Positions 48,462 through 56,990 of a stretch of 64,000 nucleotides of DNA are shown here, one piece after another (the first letter of the stretch is position 1; each line of letters starts with the position of its first letter). The notes beneath the pieces were generated by a model. The model was given only the letters and a program-made list of their open reading frames with translations. It did no database searches and was not told the DNA's origin. This DNA is from Halomonas sp. CH40 (lineage in GTDB: Bacteria; Pseudomonadota; Gammaproteobacteria; Pseudomonadales; Halomonadaceae). The DNA lies in contig CP112982.1 in NCBI GenBank assembly GCA_041875495.1, positions 2,666,001 to 2,730,000 on the forward strand. Reading direction: 5' to 3'. A program made the position numbers and the translations under genes.

Positions 48462-48483
48462 ACGCCGGACACCTGTCCGGCGT
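48462..48483 (+). terminator. Terminator-like hairpin after the 38-aa gene
   Basis: ACGCCGGACA (48462-48471) pairs with TGTCCGGCGT (48474-48483); the sequence continues TTCAGTTGTG. It lies 26 bp after the small gene's stop. Confidence 0.65.
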
Positions 48484-48640
48484 TTCAGTTGTGTAATGGC
48501 AGGTTTTTACTGACCGGGTGATTCTCAAGCAGGCATTTCTCAAGTACATTTTCCAATCAGTTTTCGCATGGCTGCCCATCGTCTATTGTCAGTCGTGTTT
48601 TCAATATGAACCATGTACGCCATGACGTTCAGGAGCCAGG

Positions 48641-49666
48641 ATGATTGACCTGCGTAGTGACACCGTTACCCGACCCACCCCCGCCATGTATGCTGCCATG
48701 CAAAATGCGCCGGTGGGCGACGATGTATGGGGTGATGATCCAACCGTTAACGCCTTTCAGCAGCGTCTTGCGCAAGAGACAGGCAAGGAGGCGGCGCTGC
48801 TGTTCCCTACCGGCACCCAAAGCAATCTGGTAGCCCTGATGGCTCACTGCGAGCGCGGTGACGAATATATTGTCGGTCAATCGGCTCACACCTACCGCTA
48901 CGAAGCCGGCGGCGCAGCGGTACTAGGCAGTATCCAGCCACAGCCCATTGATAATGCCGCCGATGGCAGCCTGCCGCTGGAGAAGATCAGCGCAGCGGTA
49001 AAAGCAGATGATTTTCATTTTGCCCGCACGCGCTTGCTGGCACTTGAGAACACCATCAGCGGCAAGATCCTGCCCGCTGATTACGTCCACAAGGCCACCG
49101 ATCTGGCTCGCCAGCATGGCCTCTCGACACATCTCGACGGTGCTCGCCTGTTCAATGCCGCCGTGGCCAGCCAGACGCCCATCCAACAGCTTTGCCAGCC
49201 ATTTGATAGCGTTTCGCTGTGTTTTTCCAAGGGGCTGGGGGCACCTATCGGTTCAGCGCTGGTAGGCTCTGAATCCTTGATTGATCGCGCCCGTCGCTGG
49301 CGTAAGATGGTTGGCGGCGGCATGCGCCAGTCTGGGGTGGTGGCCGCCGCCTGCCTGCATGCGCTTGAGCATCATGTTGACTCACTATCTGAGGACCATC
49401 GTCGGGCCACGGCGCTGGCCGATGCATTGGGTGAACTACCTGAGGTCAGCATAGCGTCACAGGCCACCAATATGCTGTTTGTGCGCTTCCCTGCTGATCA
49501 TCTGGTTGCCCTGACCGCATGGTTCAAACAACACGCTATTCTGATCGAACCCCTTTACAGCAAGGATACGACCCGACTGGTTACTCATCGGGATATCAGC
49601 GACGAAGATATCAACACCGTCGTCGCGGTTACCAAGGCTTACTTCGAACGCGTCCCAACGCCTTGA
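48641..49666 (+). CDS. ltaE: Low-specificity L-threonine aldolase
   Basis: PLP enzyme splitting L-threonine or L-allo-threonine to glycine and acetaldehyde. 341 aa, opening with the family's [20 protein letters not shown] and [32 protein letters not shown] is the phosphate pocket, [15 protein letters not shown] holds the Asp, and [19 protein letters not shown] the Schiff-base Lys. AGGAG lies eight bases before the ATG. It ends one base before the convergent argO stop. Confidence 0.95.
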   Translation: MIDLRSDTVTRPTPAMYAAMQNAPVGDDVWGDDPTVNAFQQRLAQETGKEAALLFPTGTQSNLVALMAHCERGDEYIVGQSAHTYRYEAGGAAVLGSIQPQPIDNAADGSLPLEKISAAVKADDFHFARTRLLALENTISGKILPADYVHKATDLARQHGLSTHLDGARLFNAAVASQTPIQQLCQPFDSVSLCFSKGLGAPIGSALVGSESLIDRARRWRKMVGGGMRQSGVVAAACLHALEHHVDSLSEDHRRATALADALGELPEVSIASQATNMLFVRFPADHLVALTAWFKQHAILIEPLYSKDTTRLVTHRDISDEDINTVVAVTKAYFERVPTP

Positions 49667-50281
49667 TCAGTTCAGAAAGGCACTGCCCAGCGCCAGCTGA
49701 ATGGCGACAGCCGCCATCATGGCGCCTATCAGACCATCGATAATGCGCCACACTCTGGGGCGTGACAGCCAGGGCGACAGCCTGGCGCCTCCCCAGGCCA
49801 ACAGGCTGAACCAGCCCACCGAAGCGGTTGCAGCCCCTGCCACAAAGGTGGAGGCACTGCTTTGCTGAGCGCCAATGGCAGGGATCAGCAGCAGGGTATC
49901 CAGATAAACCTGAGGGTTAAGCACCGTGACCGCCAGTGTCGCCAACAACACCTGAGCCAGGCTGCGACTTTTTTCCGCTTCGGCATTCAAGCCCTGGCGC
50001 CCCGTGGCCGTACGTATAAAGGCCATGGCCGCCAGATAGCTCAAGAACACCACGCCGACCCAGCGCAGGGCTTCCATGGCACTGGGCATGGTCAGTAAGA
50101 CCGCGCTGACACCGAACATACCCGCCGTCAGCAGCACGATATCCGCGCTGATACACATGCCTGCTGACCACCAATGATGTTCACGGCGAATGGCTAACCC
50201 CAACACATAGGCATTCTGGGCACCAATCGCCATAATGATGCCACCGCAAACGAACAGCCCTGTCAGATAACTTTCCCACAT
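49667..50281 (-). CDS. argO: LysE/ArgO-family basic amino acid exporter
   Basis: 204-aa inner-membrane exporter with about six helices. Typical LysE start: GLFVCGGIIMAIGAQNAYVLGLAIRREH, then ADIVLLTAGMFGVSAVL and LAVTVLNPQVYLDTLLLIPAIGAQ. Divergent from an ArgP-type regulator, the arrangement known for arginine/lysine efflux, so export is probably induced by these amino acids via ArgP. Confidence 0.9.
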   Translation of the reverse strand: MWESYLTGLFVCGGIIMAIGAQNAYVLGLAIRREHHWWSAGMCISADIVLLTAGMFGVSAVLLTMPSAMEALRWVGVVFLSYLAAMAFIRTATGRQGLNAEAEKSRSLAQVLLATLAVTVLNPQVYLDTLLLIPAIGAQQSSASTFVAGAATASVGWFSLLAWGGARLSPWLSRPRVWRIIDGLIGAMMAAVAIQLALGSAFLN

Positions 50282-50405
50282 GGTACGCCTCGCTCCTGTG
50301 CTATTGATTCAAGTTGACAGCAGCATAGCGGCTGGCCTTCATATTAAAAAATCATCATGCTAATGCTGCATTAATTTTTCTAATAACAGCCTTGCGAGGC
50401 ACATC

Positions 50406-51275
50406 ATGCTGGATTACAAGCTACTCCAAGCACTGGCAAGCGTGGTTGAGTGCGGTGGTTTTGAACGGGCTGGAGACTTGATTGGCCTGTCTCAGTCGGC
50501 CATTTCCCAGCGCATCAAGGCGCTTGAAGTGCGTATTGGCCAGCCAGTATTGGTGCGGCATCCGCATCTCGCACCCACGCCCGCTGGCCAACGCCTGCTG
50601 ACGCATTATCAGCAGGTGCAGCTACTCGAGCGCGACCTGCGCGGCGCCTTGCCCACCCTGGATGATGCAGCACCGCGTCTGCGCATTGCCATCAACGCCG
50701 ACAGTCTGGCTACCTGGTGGGCGAAAGCAATAGCCGCCAGCTGTCAGCAGCACGGTGTGCTGGTTGACCTTGTCGTCGAAGATCAGGATGTGGGGTTAAA
50801 GCGTTTGCGCGATGGGGATGTTGCCGCCTGCCTGTGCGCCACGCCAACCCCCATTGCTGGGGCTCGCTGCCAGCCGTTAGGTAACATGCACTACCACCCG
50901 CTGGCCACGCCCGGCTACCAGCAGCGTTACTTTCCAGAAGGGGTAACGCCTGACGCACTGGCTCAGGCACCTGCCATTGTCTATGGTCCGAATGATCAGT
51001 TACAGCACCGCTTCATGGCACAGTGCGGCTATCAGGGTTATTTTCCTCACCACCTGTGCCCTTCTTCAGAGGGCTTTGTTCAGCTTGCTGCAGCGGGTAT
51101 GGGGTACGGTATGATCCCATTCATGCAGGCAAGACCACTGATCGAAAACGGGGAATTGGCCAGCATTACCCCCTCGCAAACGCTCAAGGTGCCCCTTTAC
51201 TGGCACTACTGGCGCCACAGTGGTGAACTTATCCAGCACCTCTCTCAGGCGCTTGGAAATGTCACTCTGCAATAA
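50406..51275 (+). CDS. argP: ArgP/LysG-type LysR regulator
   Basis: 289-aa LysR activator. N-terminal MLDYKLLQALASVVECGGFERAGDLIGLSQSAISQRIKALEVRIGQPVLVR is diagnostic for the ArgP/IciA/LysG group. The effector domain contains LRIAINADSLATWW and DVAACLCATPTPI. It likely senses lysine/arginine and activates the divergent exporter gene; the shared 124-bp gap (50282-50405) would hold the operator. Confidence 0.9.
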   Translation: MLDYKLLQALASVVECGGFERAGDLIGLSQSAISQRIKALEVRIGQPVLVRHPHLAPTPAGQRLLTHYQQVQLLERDLRGALPTLDDAAPRLRIAINADSLATWWAKAIAASCQQHGVLVDLVVEDQDVGLKRLRDGDVAACLCATPTPIAGARCQPLGNMHYHPLATPGYQQRYFPEGVTPDALAQAPAIVYGPNDQLQHRFMAQCGYQGYFPHHLCPSSEGFVQLAAAGMGYGMIPFMQARPLIENGELASITPSQTLKVPLYWHYWRHSGELIQHLSQALGNVTLQ

Positions 51276-51299
51276 ACCTGCTGGCATCGCGCCTTGTCG

Positions 51300-51857
51300 T
51301 TACTCAAAAAGGCTCATACGCTTCATCACGTTATCGCGCTTGATTCGCCAGTGATAAAGTGCCCCCGTGATGTGCAATACCGTCAAGGCCAGAATGGCCC
51401 AGCCCAGGCGCCCGTGCCAGATAAACAGGGTTTCCGAAAGAGCCTTGTCTTCAGCAAAGATGGGCGGCAGCGTCCATTGGAAAAACTGTACCGGAAAACC
51501 ACCCGTCGCCGTTGCCCACCAGCCCAACAGCGGCATGGCAACCAGCGCCAGATACAGCAGATGGTGCACACTGGTACTGACCACACGCTCAAACGCATTC
51601 AGCGGTGGCTCATGGTCTGGCACAACAAAGGCCAGGCGCGTGATAATCCGCAGGGTCATCAATAACAAAAGCCCCACACCCAGGGTTTTATGCGCCGTGT
51701 AGAGTGCGTTGGTAACCTCCTGCCCCGCAAGTGCCACTGCACGTTCAAAGCCCAGCGTTCCCAATGTGGCGCCGCTGGCCAGCGACAGCACGATGACAGC
51801 GGCTACCAGCCAGTGAAGTACCCGATGTGGATAAATATAGTGGTCAAGTTCGTGCAT
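51300..51857 (-). CDS. Cytochrome b561 family protein
   Basis: Four-helix di-heme membrane cytochrome of about 185 aa. Candidate heme-ligand histidines: YPHRVLHWLVA, YTAHKTLGVG, VHHLLYLALV and FIWHGRLGWAI/VLHITGALYHW. The ATG at 51857 is preferred (GGAG about ten bases upstream) over 51893. Probably passes electrons from quinol to a periplasmic partner or oxygen species; partner not identifiable here. Confidence 0.88.
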   Translation of the reverse strand: MHELDHYIYPHRVLHWLVAAVIVLSLASGATLGTLGFERAVALAGQEVTNALYTAHKTLGVGLLLLMTLRIITRLAFVVPDHEPPLNAFERVVSTSVHHLLYLALVAMPLLGWWATATGGFPVQFFQWTLPPIFAEDKALSETLFIWHGRLGWAILALTVLHITGALYHWRIKRDNVMKRMSLFE

Positions 51858-52149
51858 TGGCAATTCTCCAGGAGTTTTAATTGGCAAAATCATTAGCTTC
51901 CCGCCATTTTGTAATCAGTTTCAGCGGCTGATCGTCCAGAAAATCCGCTAGAAACTGTAAGCAAATCAACCACTGTTAGCTTGAGAAGCAACTACAAGCA
52001 TTACACCAAGTTCACAGTTCGGCCAGAAAAAGCGCATAAAATCGGTTAAACTTGCCTAAAACCAGCACAAAAGATATTATCAGGAAAATTTAATATTCAT
52101 TTGATACATTTCTAGCTAACCGTAAAATCCAATGCCACGAGGTCATTTT

Positions 52150-52533
52150 ATGCCAACTATCAAGCGTGTAGTGCCGCTCCTATGTTTTATCATGGTGTTG
52201 TTGGGCACATCCAGCACCTTGCAGGCCAGCACGGATAACAGCGTTATTCAAAAAGGCTTTGCCTCTTATTACAGCGATTACTTTCAAGGTAAAACCACAG
52301 CCAGTGGAGAAAGCTTCGACCAGCAGGAACTGACCGCGGCACATAAAAGTCTGCCTTTTGGTACTCGGGTTAAAGTTGTGCGTACCGATACAGGCCAGGC
52401 GGTCGAAGTGGTTATCAATGACAGAGGGCCCTTCATCAAAGGTCGCGTTATTGATCTCTCCAAACGCGCCGCTCAGAAGCTTGACATGCTGGATCGCGGC
52501 GTTGCCCCGGTGTTGATTACCCAGGCAGACTGA
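52150..52533 (+). CDS. RlpA-like double-psi beta-barrel secreted protein
   Basis: Compact 127-aa protein: signal peptide (about 1-26, VVPLLCFIMVLLGTSSTLQAS) then one DPBB domain, GFASYYSDYFQGKTTASGESFDQQELTAAHKSLPFGTRVKVV to VVINDRGPFIKGRVIDLSKRAA. The Asp/His residues of RlpA-type lytic transglycosylases are conserved. It lacks the SPOR domain and a lipobox, so it is a minimal form. The ATG at 52150 has GAGG eight bases upstream, better than 52132. Confidence 0.85.
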   Translation: MPTIKRVVPLLCFIMVLLGTSSTLQASTDNSVIQKGFASYYSDYFQGKTTASGESFDQQELTAAHKSLPFGTRVKVVRTDTGQAVEVVINDRGPFIKGRVIDLSKRAAQKLDMLDRGVAPVLITQAD

Positions 52534-52546
52534 ACATCAACCGCTT

Positions 52547-53023
52547 TCAGGCATGATGACAGCGCCAATGTAGTGTCTGCATTGTGCTTTCCATTTCAAG
52601 CCAGGGGCCATCGACCTGCAACCCCGGCACCACTTGCTGGATAGGCAAGGTAGCTACCGGTGGTGGCGCCACGCCCCACTCGCTGAGCCAATTGCCTAAC
52701 TGTGCTGAAGAGCTGACATACACAATGCGCCCCAAGCCGACCCAGCCATGGGCGGCTGCACACATCGGGCAATGCTCACCTGAGGTGTAAACACAGGCTA
52801 CCTGACGCTCTTCTGGCGTCAGATGATTAGCGGCCCAACGAGCCAAGGCAAACTCAGGGTGACGGGTCGAGTCACCCCCCGCAATCCGGTTGCGGTCTTC
52901 CGCCAGCACTTCTCCATTCGCCCCCACCAGCACGCTACCAAAGGGCTCATCACCAGCAGCCAGGGCTTCTTCAGCCAGCTCAATACAGCGTTGTAGGTGA
53001 ATCTTGTCTGTGGCGCTAATCAT
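52547..53023 (-). CDS. CMP/dCMP-type nucleoside or guanine deaminase
   Basis: Zinc deaminase of the cytidine/deoxycytidylate superfamily, 158 aa. Motifs: STRHPEFALARWAA (HPE variant of HAE, with catalytic Glu) and YTSGEHCPMCAAAHGW (two Cys ligands). GRIVYVSSS follows as in guanine deaminase and TadA relatives. ATG at 53023 has GGAG seven bases upstream; the longer frame from 53092 is less likely. Substrate cannot be fixed from sequence. Confidence 0.85.
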   Translation of the reverse strand: MISATDKIHLQRCIELAEEALAAGDEPFGSVLVGANGEVLAEDRNRIAGGDSTRHPEFALARWAANHLTPEERQVACVYTSGEHCPMCAAAHGWVGLGRIVYVSSSAQLGNWLSEWGVAPPPVATLPIQQVVPGLQVDGPWLEMESTMQTLHWRCHHA

Positions 53024-53295
53024 AGCAGGCTCCGTAATGAGGGGTTTGATCTCACCATAGCGCCTGAATATGAGCGCGCACAAGGTGCGCATTCAACAAG
53101 CGGAATCAAAGTAAAGCCCTACCAGCCTTCCGGCTATGGGCGGTCATGGTTCCGATGATATCCCACTGAAACTGAGCTTCCCTGCTGTTCGCCATGTTAT
53201 ACCCTGCGCCTGGCGTAATTATGCGTAACAGCTTAGCTCTTAAAAGATATAAGGAGAAGTCGACTTAGGCCATTACGCCGCTAGGGCACGCAGCA

Positions 53296-53823
53296 TCATT
53301 GGCGAAGCTTGTCCAAGGCCTGCTCCAACAGCTCCAGTGATTGACGATGCTTGTCTGGGTGCATCTTATGAATGTTGGCGAGCTTCCAGCGCACGGCTGG
53401 CAGCCGATCCACGCCCTGCAGCGGAAGTAGCGCCCAGTAAGGCGCCCCCTGCTTGAAAGAGAGAAGAAAGCGAACATCCTCGTCCGTCATCAGCTGCCCC
53501 AGCCGCGACAGTAGCTCATCGCGGGCGCCCTCCAGCTCCTGCAGTGGAAGGTCAATCCTGGCCATCCCGACAAACTCCTGTCGGTAGACGTCACCCAACG
53601 GTTTCAATTGCGGGTTGATCACTTCGTTTAAGGGCCTTGGATGCCCCAGCAGATAGACCAGGAAGCCTTCGAATACGCTTCGATCCAGGCCGCCCTGATT
53701 TAGAAGCAGCTTCACATCGAAGAGGTCCCGGGGGTGCTGGCGATCCAGCGCGGCGCAGATCTTGCCGCCATACAGGTCCGGCAGTGACACCACCTGCACC
53801 GCCGCGAAGCCGTAACCAATGGG
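53296..53823 (-). pseudogene. AbiEii-type toxin, C-terminal fragment (split by IS)
   Basis: C-terminal part of a nucleotidyltransferase AbiEii/AbiGii-family toxin. In frame from base 53823 it reads PIGYGFAAVQVVSLPDLYGGKICAALDRQHPRDLFDVKLLL; the KxxAALDRxxPRDLFD stretch is the family's conserved helix. It ends at the native stop. The N-terminal part lies beyond the IS110 element. Removing the element and one AT copy joins the two parts in frame (about 310 aa). The fragment has an internal GTG (53799) but probably no promoter, so it should be inactive. Confidence 0.85.
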
Positions 53824-53915
53824 ATGGACTCCTCCTCACCTAACCGGCATCTACGTGCCAAAATGAAAATGGTAGGTGAAACCATCAATCATCATGAAGA
53901 TGAGGAGAAGCCCAG

Positions 53916-54959
53916 ATGAACATTATCCGCGTCGGTGTTGATATTGCAAAGTCGGTTTTTCATGTCCACGGCGTAGATCGTCATGACCAGGTTCAGTGGC
54001 GTGGTAAATATGCTCGGAGCAAGTGGTTGGACGCCATCGTCAAGCGTGTACCCACCGGTGCAACGATTGGCATGGAAGCTTGTGCTTCATCTCATCATTG
54101 GGCACGGGAGCTTCAGAAACGGGGTTACAACGTCCGGTTGATTGCCGCTCAGTTCGTCAAACCGTATGTGAAAAGCAATAAGAATGATCGGGTGGATGCA
54201 GAGGCCATCTGCGAAGCGATGAGCCGCCCCAATATGCGCTTTGTTGCTCCCAAGACTGTTGCCCAGCAAGATGTTCAGGCAGCACATCGCATCCGTGAAG
54301 AGTTGGTAGGGCAACGCACCGCTAAAGCCAACCAGATTCGGGGACTGGTAGGTGAATATGGGATTATCGCGCCTGTTGGCATTCAGCAACTGCGCCGAGC
54401 ATTACCTCGATGGCTGGAAGATGCAGAGAACGGCCTAACTGATAGCTTTCGCATTTTGCTTAACGGTTTGGCTGACGACCTTCGGCACTTGGATGACCGC
54501 ATCACAGCACTCGACGAGAGCATTGTTGAAAGCGTGAAACAAGATCCCGTCGCACGGCGTTTAATGACATTGCGAGGGGTTGGGCCACTCACGGCCAGTG
54601 CGCTATCCGGTGCGCTGGGAGACGGCCAGGCATTCAAGAAAGGGCGTGATTTTGCCGCCTCTCTAGGATTGACACCTCGACAACACAGCACGGGCGGACG
54701 AGACCGTCTTTTAGGCATCAGCAAACGCGGTGACAGCTATCTACGCAAACTGCTCGTCCACGGAGCACGCGCCGTGTTGCGACAGGTAGATCGCAGGGAC
54801 GACGGCCTGAGTCATTGGCTTAAAGGTCTGACGTCTCGAAAACATATTAATGTCGCAACGGTAGCCCTGGCCAATAAAACGGCTCGGATTGCCTGGGCGC
54901 TGGTACGTAATGAAACAGCTTATGACGAAAATCTTGCTGCGGCGAGTGTCGGCGTTTAA
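53916..54959 (+). CDS. IS110-family transposase (DEDD/Tnp_20)
   Basis: 347-aa recombinase. N-terminal RuvC-like DEDD domain with VGVDIAKSVFHVHG (D9), TIGMEACASSHHWAREL (E54) and KNDRVDAEAI (D91, D94). C-terminal Transposase_20 domain with LRGVGPLTASALSGALGDG, GLTPRQHSTGGRDRLLGISKRGDSYLRKLLVHGA; the catalytic Ser region is in the latter. AGGAGA precedes the ATG. Intact, so the element may still move. Confidence 0.95.
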   Translation: MNIIRVGVDIAKSVFHVHGVDRHDQVQWRGKYARSKWLDAIVKRVPTGATIGMEACASSHHWARELQKRGYNVRLIAAQFVKPYVKSNKNDRVDAEAICEAMSRPNMRFVAPKTVAQQDVQAAHRIREELVGQRTAKANQIRGLVGEYGIIAPVGIQQLRRALPRWLEDAENGLTDSFRILLNGLADDLRHLDDRITALDESIVESVKQDPVARRLMTLRGVGPLTASALSGALGDGQAFKKGRDFAASLGLTPRQHSTGGRDRLLGISKRGDSYLRKLLVHGARAVLRQVDRRDDGLSHWLKGLTSRKHINVATVALANKTARIAWALVRNETAYDENLAAASVGV

Positions 54960-54974
54960 GTGAGTTAGTTGAAG

Positions 54975-55243
54975 ATAGACACGTCTTCGAAATAGTCGGT
55001 ATCGAAAATTTTGTTGGAGATCTTCCACACCGCGATTGCATGGCATTTTGATTGATGGCGAACAGGTCGAACCGGCACGGGGAAACCCCTAAAGGACATG
55101 GAGCCACGAGCTCGTGTAAACGATTGGGAACCAGTGCGCGGATAGCCCATTAGGGTCTGATGCTAAAAAACGGCATCATTAGAGAGACCGAATACACGTA
55201 GGCAGTCGTACCTTAGTCGCGACCAAACAAAGTGCTTGCAATA
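54975..55243 (+). ncRNA. Candidate bridge RNA (seekRNA) region in IS right end
   Basis: Non-coding DNA between the transposase stop and the right terminal repeat. Segment AGCCCATT (55144-55151) matches the complement of the left target flank at seven of eight positions (AATGGGAT). ATACACGT (55192-55199) is identical to the right target flank including the AT core. Between them GGTCTGATGC (55154-55163) can pair with GCATC (55173-55177) and AGACC (55185-55189). Guide segments matching opposite strands around a hairpin is the known layout of an IS110 target-binding loop. RNA ends are not defined by sequence. Confidence 0.5.
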
Positions 55244-55257
55244 GAGGAGGAGTCCAT

Positions 55258-55660
55258 ACACGTCCTCCACGGCTTCAACGACATCGCGCTCGTGAGGCGG
55301 GTGCAGGGTGCCACGCAGTACCGGCGATACCTCCACCTTTACCTGACTACGCCCCCGGCGCACCAGAATCCTCAGCTCATCTCGGCGATTATCCTGAAGC
55401 TCGGCACGCACGCCTGGCAGTCTGACACTGAAAGTCTCTGCCAGTCGCTGCAGCGCCTTGCGACAGCGTCGCAGTGCCTCGTCACGGGGCTCCAGCGGCA
55501 GATAGGCAAGGTCGATATCGACCGATAGGCGAGGTAATTGCTGCATGAAGAGATTGATGGCAGTGCCACCCTTGAGAGCGAAGCACGGCTCGTCATTGAG
55601 GAATGGCAGCAACGAGACCAGCAGACTGACCTGTTCGTGGTAGCGAGCTTCAAACGGCAT
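55258..55660 (-). pseudogene. AbiEii-type toxin, N-terminal fragment (split by IS)
   Basis: N-terminal nucleotidyltransferase part: MPFEARYHEQVSLLVSLLP, then FALKGGTAINLF (GG-T/S motif) and LSVDIDLAYL, the DxD metal site of the Pol-beta-like fold. Native sequence runs to VEAVEDV-Y and then reads into the IS right end, stopping at 55163. The start overlaps the 3' end of the AbiEi-like gene by 11 bp, as usual for abiE operons. The truncated product keeps the catalytic motif but lacks the C-terminal half. Confidence 0.88.
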
Positions 55661-56426
55661 GCAGGAACGCCTCCGGCACCGTCACGTGATATTCTCTATC
55701 CAGCTTGCCGCCCTGACAGAGCTGCCGCTTGCCTTTGCCGAGATCCAGTCGACGTGGTTCCAGGCGACCGTACCAGGCATGCCCGGCGTGGCGAGCCAGC
55801 ACCAAGAAGGCACGCTTGGTTCTCACCGAACGGCACCCTTCCAGCAATGCCTGCAGCCGGCGCGGGCGCAGCGTGTTAAGCCCGCCGAAAGTGTCCACCA
55901 GCTCACTACTGAACAGCAGCTCATTCGGCGTCACAGCGATCCACTCTAGGACTGCTCGCTCGGGTGTCGATACCTGGAAGCTGAAGGCCCTGCCATCCGG
56001 CGCGTACTCCGTGAAGCTGCCGGGAAGTTGCACCGGCAGGCCCTTTTCGGAGTGGAGCACCATCCGCCCTACCCACTCGGCATCACTCAACCACCGGGGC
56101 AGCCGAACGGCTTCCCTACCATAGAGGTGCGTCGTGCTTTCCCCCATGGGCAGATAGTGAACAAAACCATGCAGTGCCAGAGCCGTCTGGCCACCCGGCC
56201 AAAGCGGTGGCAACCCCGTGTCGTCGCTCGCCTGCAAAGCGAAAACAGCGCTCTCCCAGGTAAGAGGCTCCCGCGCTTGGCAGTAGGCGCCGTGCCCCAC
56301 GCGTTGCAGCCAGCCACTGCTGGCCAGCTTACGCGCCTGATCCGAGGTAACGCCGTGTGATGCCAACCAAGAGGTCGTAACGACGGCGCCATACGGGATT
56401 TTGTGCAGCAGCTGGTTTATTTTCAC
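55650..56426 (-). CDS. AbiEi-type antitoxin (type IV toxin-antitoxin)
   Basis: 258-aa regulator/antitoxin. N-terminal winged helix (IPYGAVVTTSWLASHGVTSDQARKLASSGWLQRVGHGAYCQARE) followed by the AbiEi C-terminal domain (GGQTALALHGFVHYL, FSFQVSTPERAVLEWI). In such systems it represses its own operon and neutralises the AbiEii nucleotidyltransferase. Start is GTG with a poor ribosome site. Intact although its toxin partner is split. Two inverted repeats lie just upstream. Confidence 0.85.
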   Translation of the reverse strand: MKINQLLHKIPYGAVVTTSWLASHGVTSDQARKLASSGWLQRVGHGAYCQAREPLTWESAVFALQASDDTGLPPLWPGGQTALALHGFVHYLPMGESTTHLYGREAVRLPRWLSDAEWVGRMVLHSEKGLPVQLPGSFTEYAPDGRAFSFQVSTPERAVLEWIAVTPNELLFSSELVDTFGGLNTLRPRRLQALLEGCRSVRTKRAFLVLARHAGHAWYGRLEPRRLDLGKGKRQLCQGGKLDREYHVTVPEAFLHAV

Positions 56427-56523
56427 GTTAAAAAGCGGCCTTAAATTCCGTCTTCAGAGTGAAGAATAAACCACATTGGTTTATTATCAAGCATAGAATC
56501 GCCATTTTAGGCCGCTTTTAACG
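56426..56523. repeat. Inverted repeats in abiE-type promoter
   Basis: CGTTAAAAAGCGGCCTTAAA (56426-56445) and TTTTAGGCCGCTTTTAACG (56505-56523) are inverted copies apart from one extra A. They frame the promoter of the antitoxin gene; the left arm overlaps its GTG. This matches the known autoregulation of AbiEi at paired inverted repeats. Confidence 0.6.
56465..56485. promoter_or_regulatory. Palindromic candidate operator of the abiE-type locus
   Basis: Perfect palindrome AATAAACCA-CAT-TGGTTTATT, 39 bp upstream of the antitoxin start. A further TGGTTTATT half-site occurs at 56413-56421, inside the first codons. Likely bound by the AbiEi-type protein's winged helix (inference). Confidence 0.6.
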
Positions 56524-56797
56524 CAGCCTTTAAACCGACAGCTGCATCCCTACTTCTGCTTGAGCCAAAGAGTAGCCCCACCACAACGGTTGCAAGATCA
56601 GCTCAGTCGTTAGGAGCGCCTATAATAATGATCGCAAGAACGAAAGAATCAATCTCACGGCTCAAGGAGAAGTGACAATTGAGGCGCAACAAAATGCCAA
56701 ACACGTCGTGCGCTTAAACATGCGTGGACGCTTTGTTGACACTTTCGGAGAAAAATACAGCGAGGAGGAAAGAAAACGCGGATAAATAATTGAAAAA
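56524..56797. other. Gene-poor stretch between abiE-type locus and tRNA
   Basis: About 270 bp without a supported gene. A TATAAT occurs at 56621-56626 and a frame ending in a Lys/Glu/Arg-rich segment (GEKYSEEERKRG, stop near 56785) lacks a credible start. It could be a decayed remnant of an accessory gene. Confidence 0.35.
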
Positions 56798-56874
<77 letters not shown>

Positions 56875-56990
56875 GTAAAGCGCGCATATCATAGCGAAAG
56901 TTGTTCGCTGGGGCTAGCCCTTTCCATTCGGCACGGGGCACTTTTATGCTTGCTTCGAGTCTATGGGGGTAACGCATTTGGAGATGACTT

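Larger units (their letters stand above)
53826..55255 (+). mobile_element. IS110-family insertion sequence (about 1430 bp) inside abiEii-type gene
   Basis: Ends are fixed by the interrupted gene. The left end starts GGACTCCTCCTC (53826-53837) and the right end finishes GAGGAGGAGTCC (55244-55255), a 12-bp perfect terminal inverted repeat. AT flanks both sides (53824-53825 and 55256-55257), consistent with a 2-bp target duplication or core dinucleotide. One transposase gene; 90 bp of non-coding left end and 296 bp of non-coding right end. The long right end suggests an IS1111-type element, whose guide RNA is known to lie there. Confidence 0.88.

Noticed and set aside
56627..56785. Two short overlapping frames (15 codons from ATG 56627, and a longer one ending GEKYSEEERKRG)
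   Set aside because: The first is too short and the second has no start with workable ribosome-site spacing; may be a remnant.
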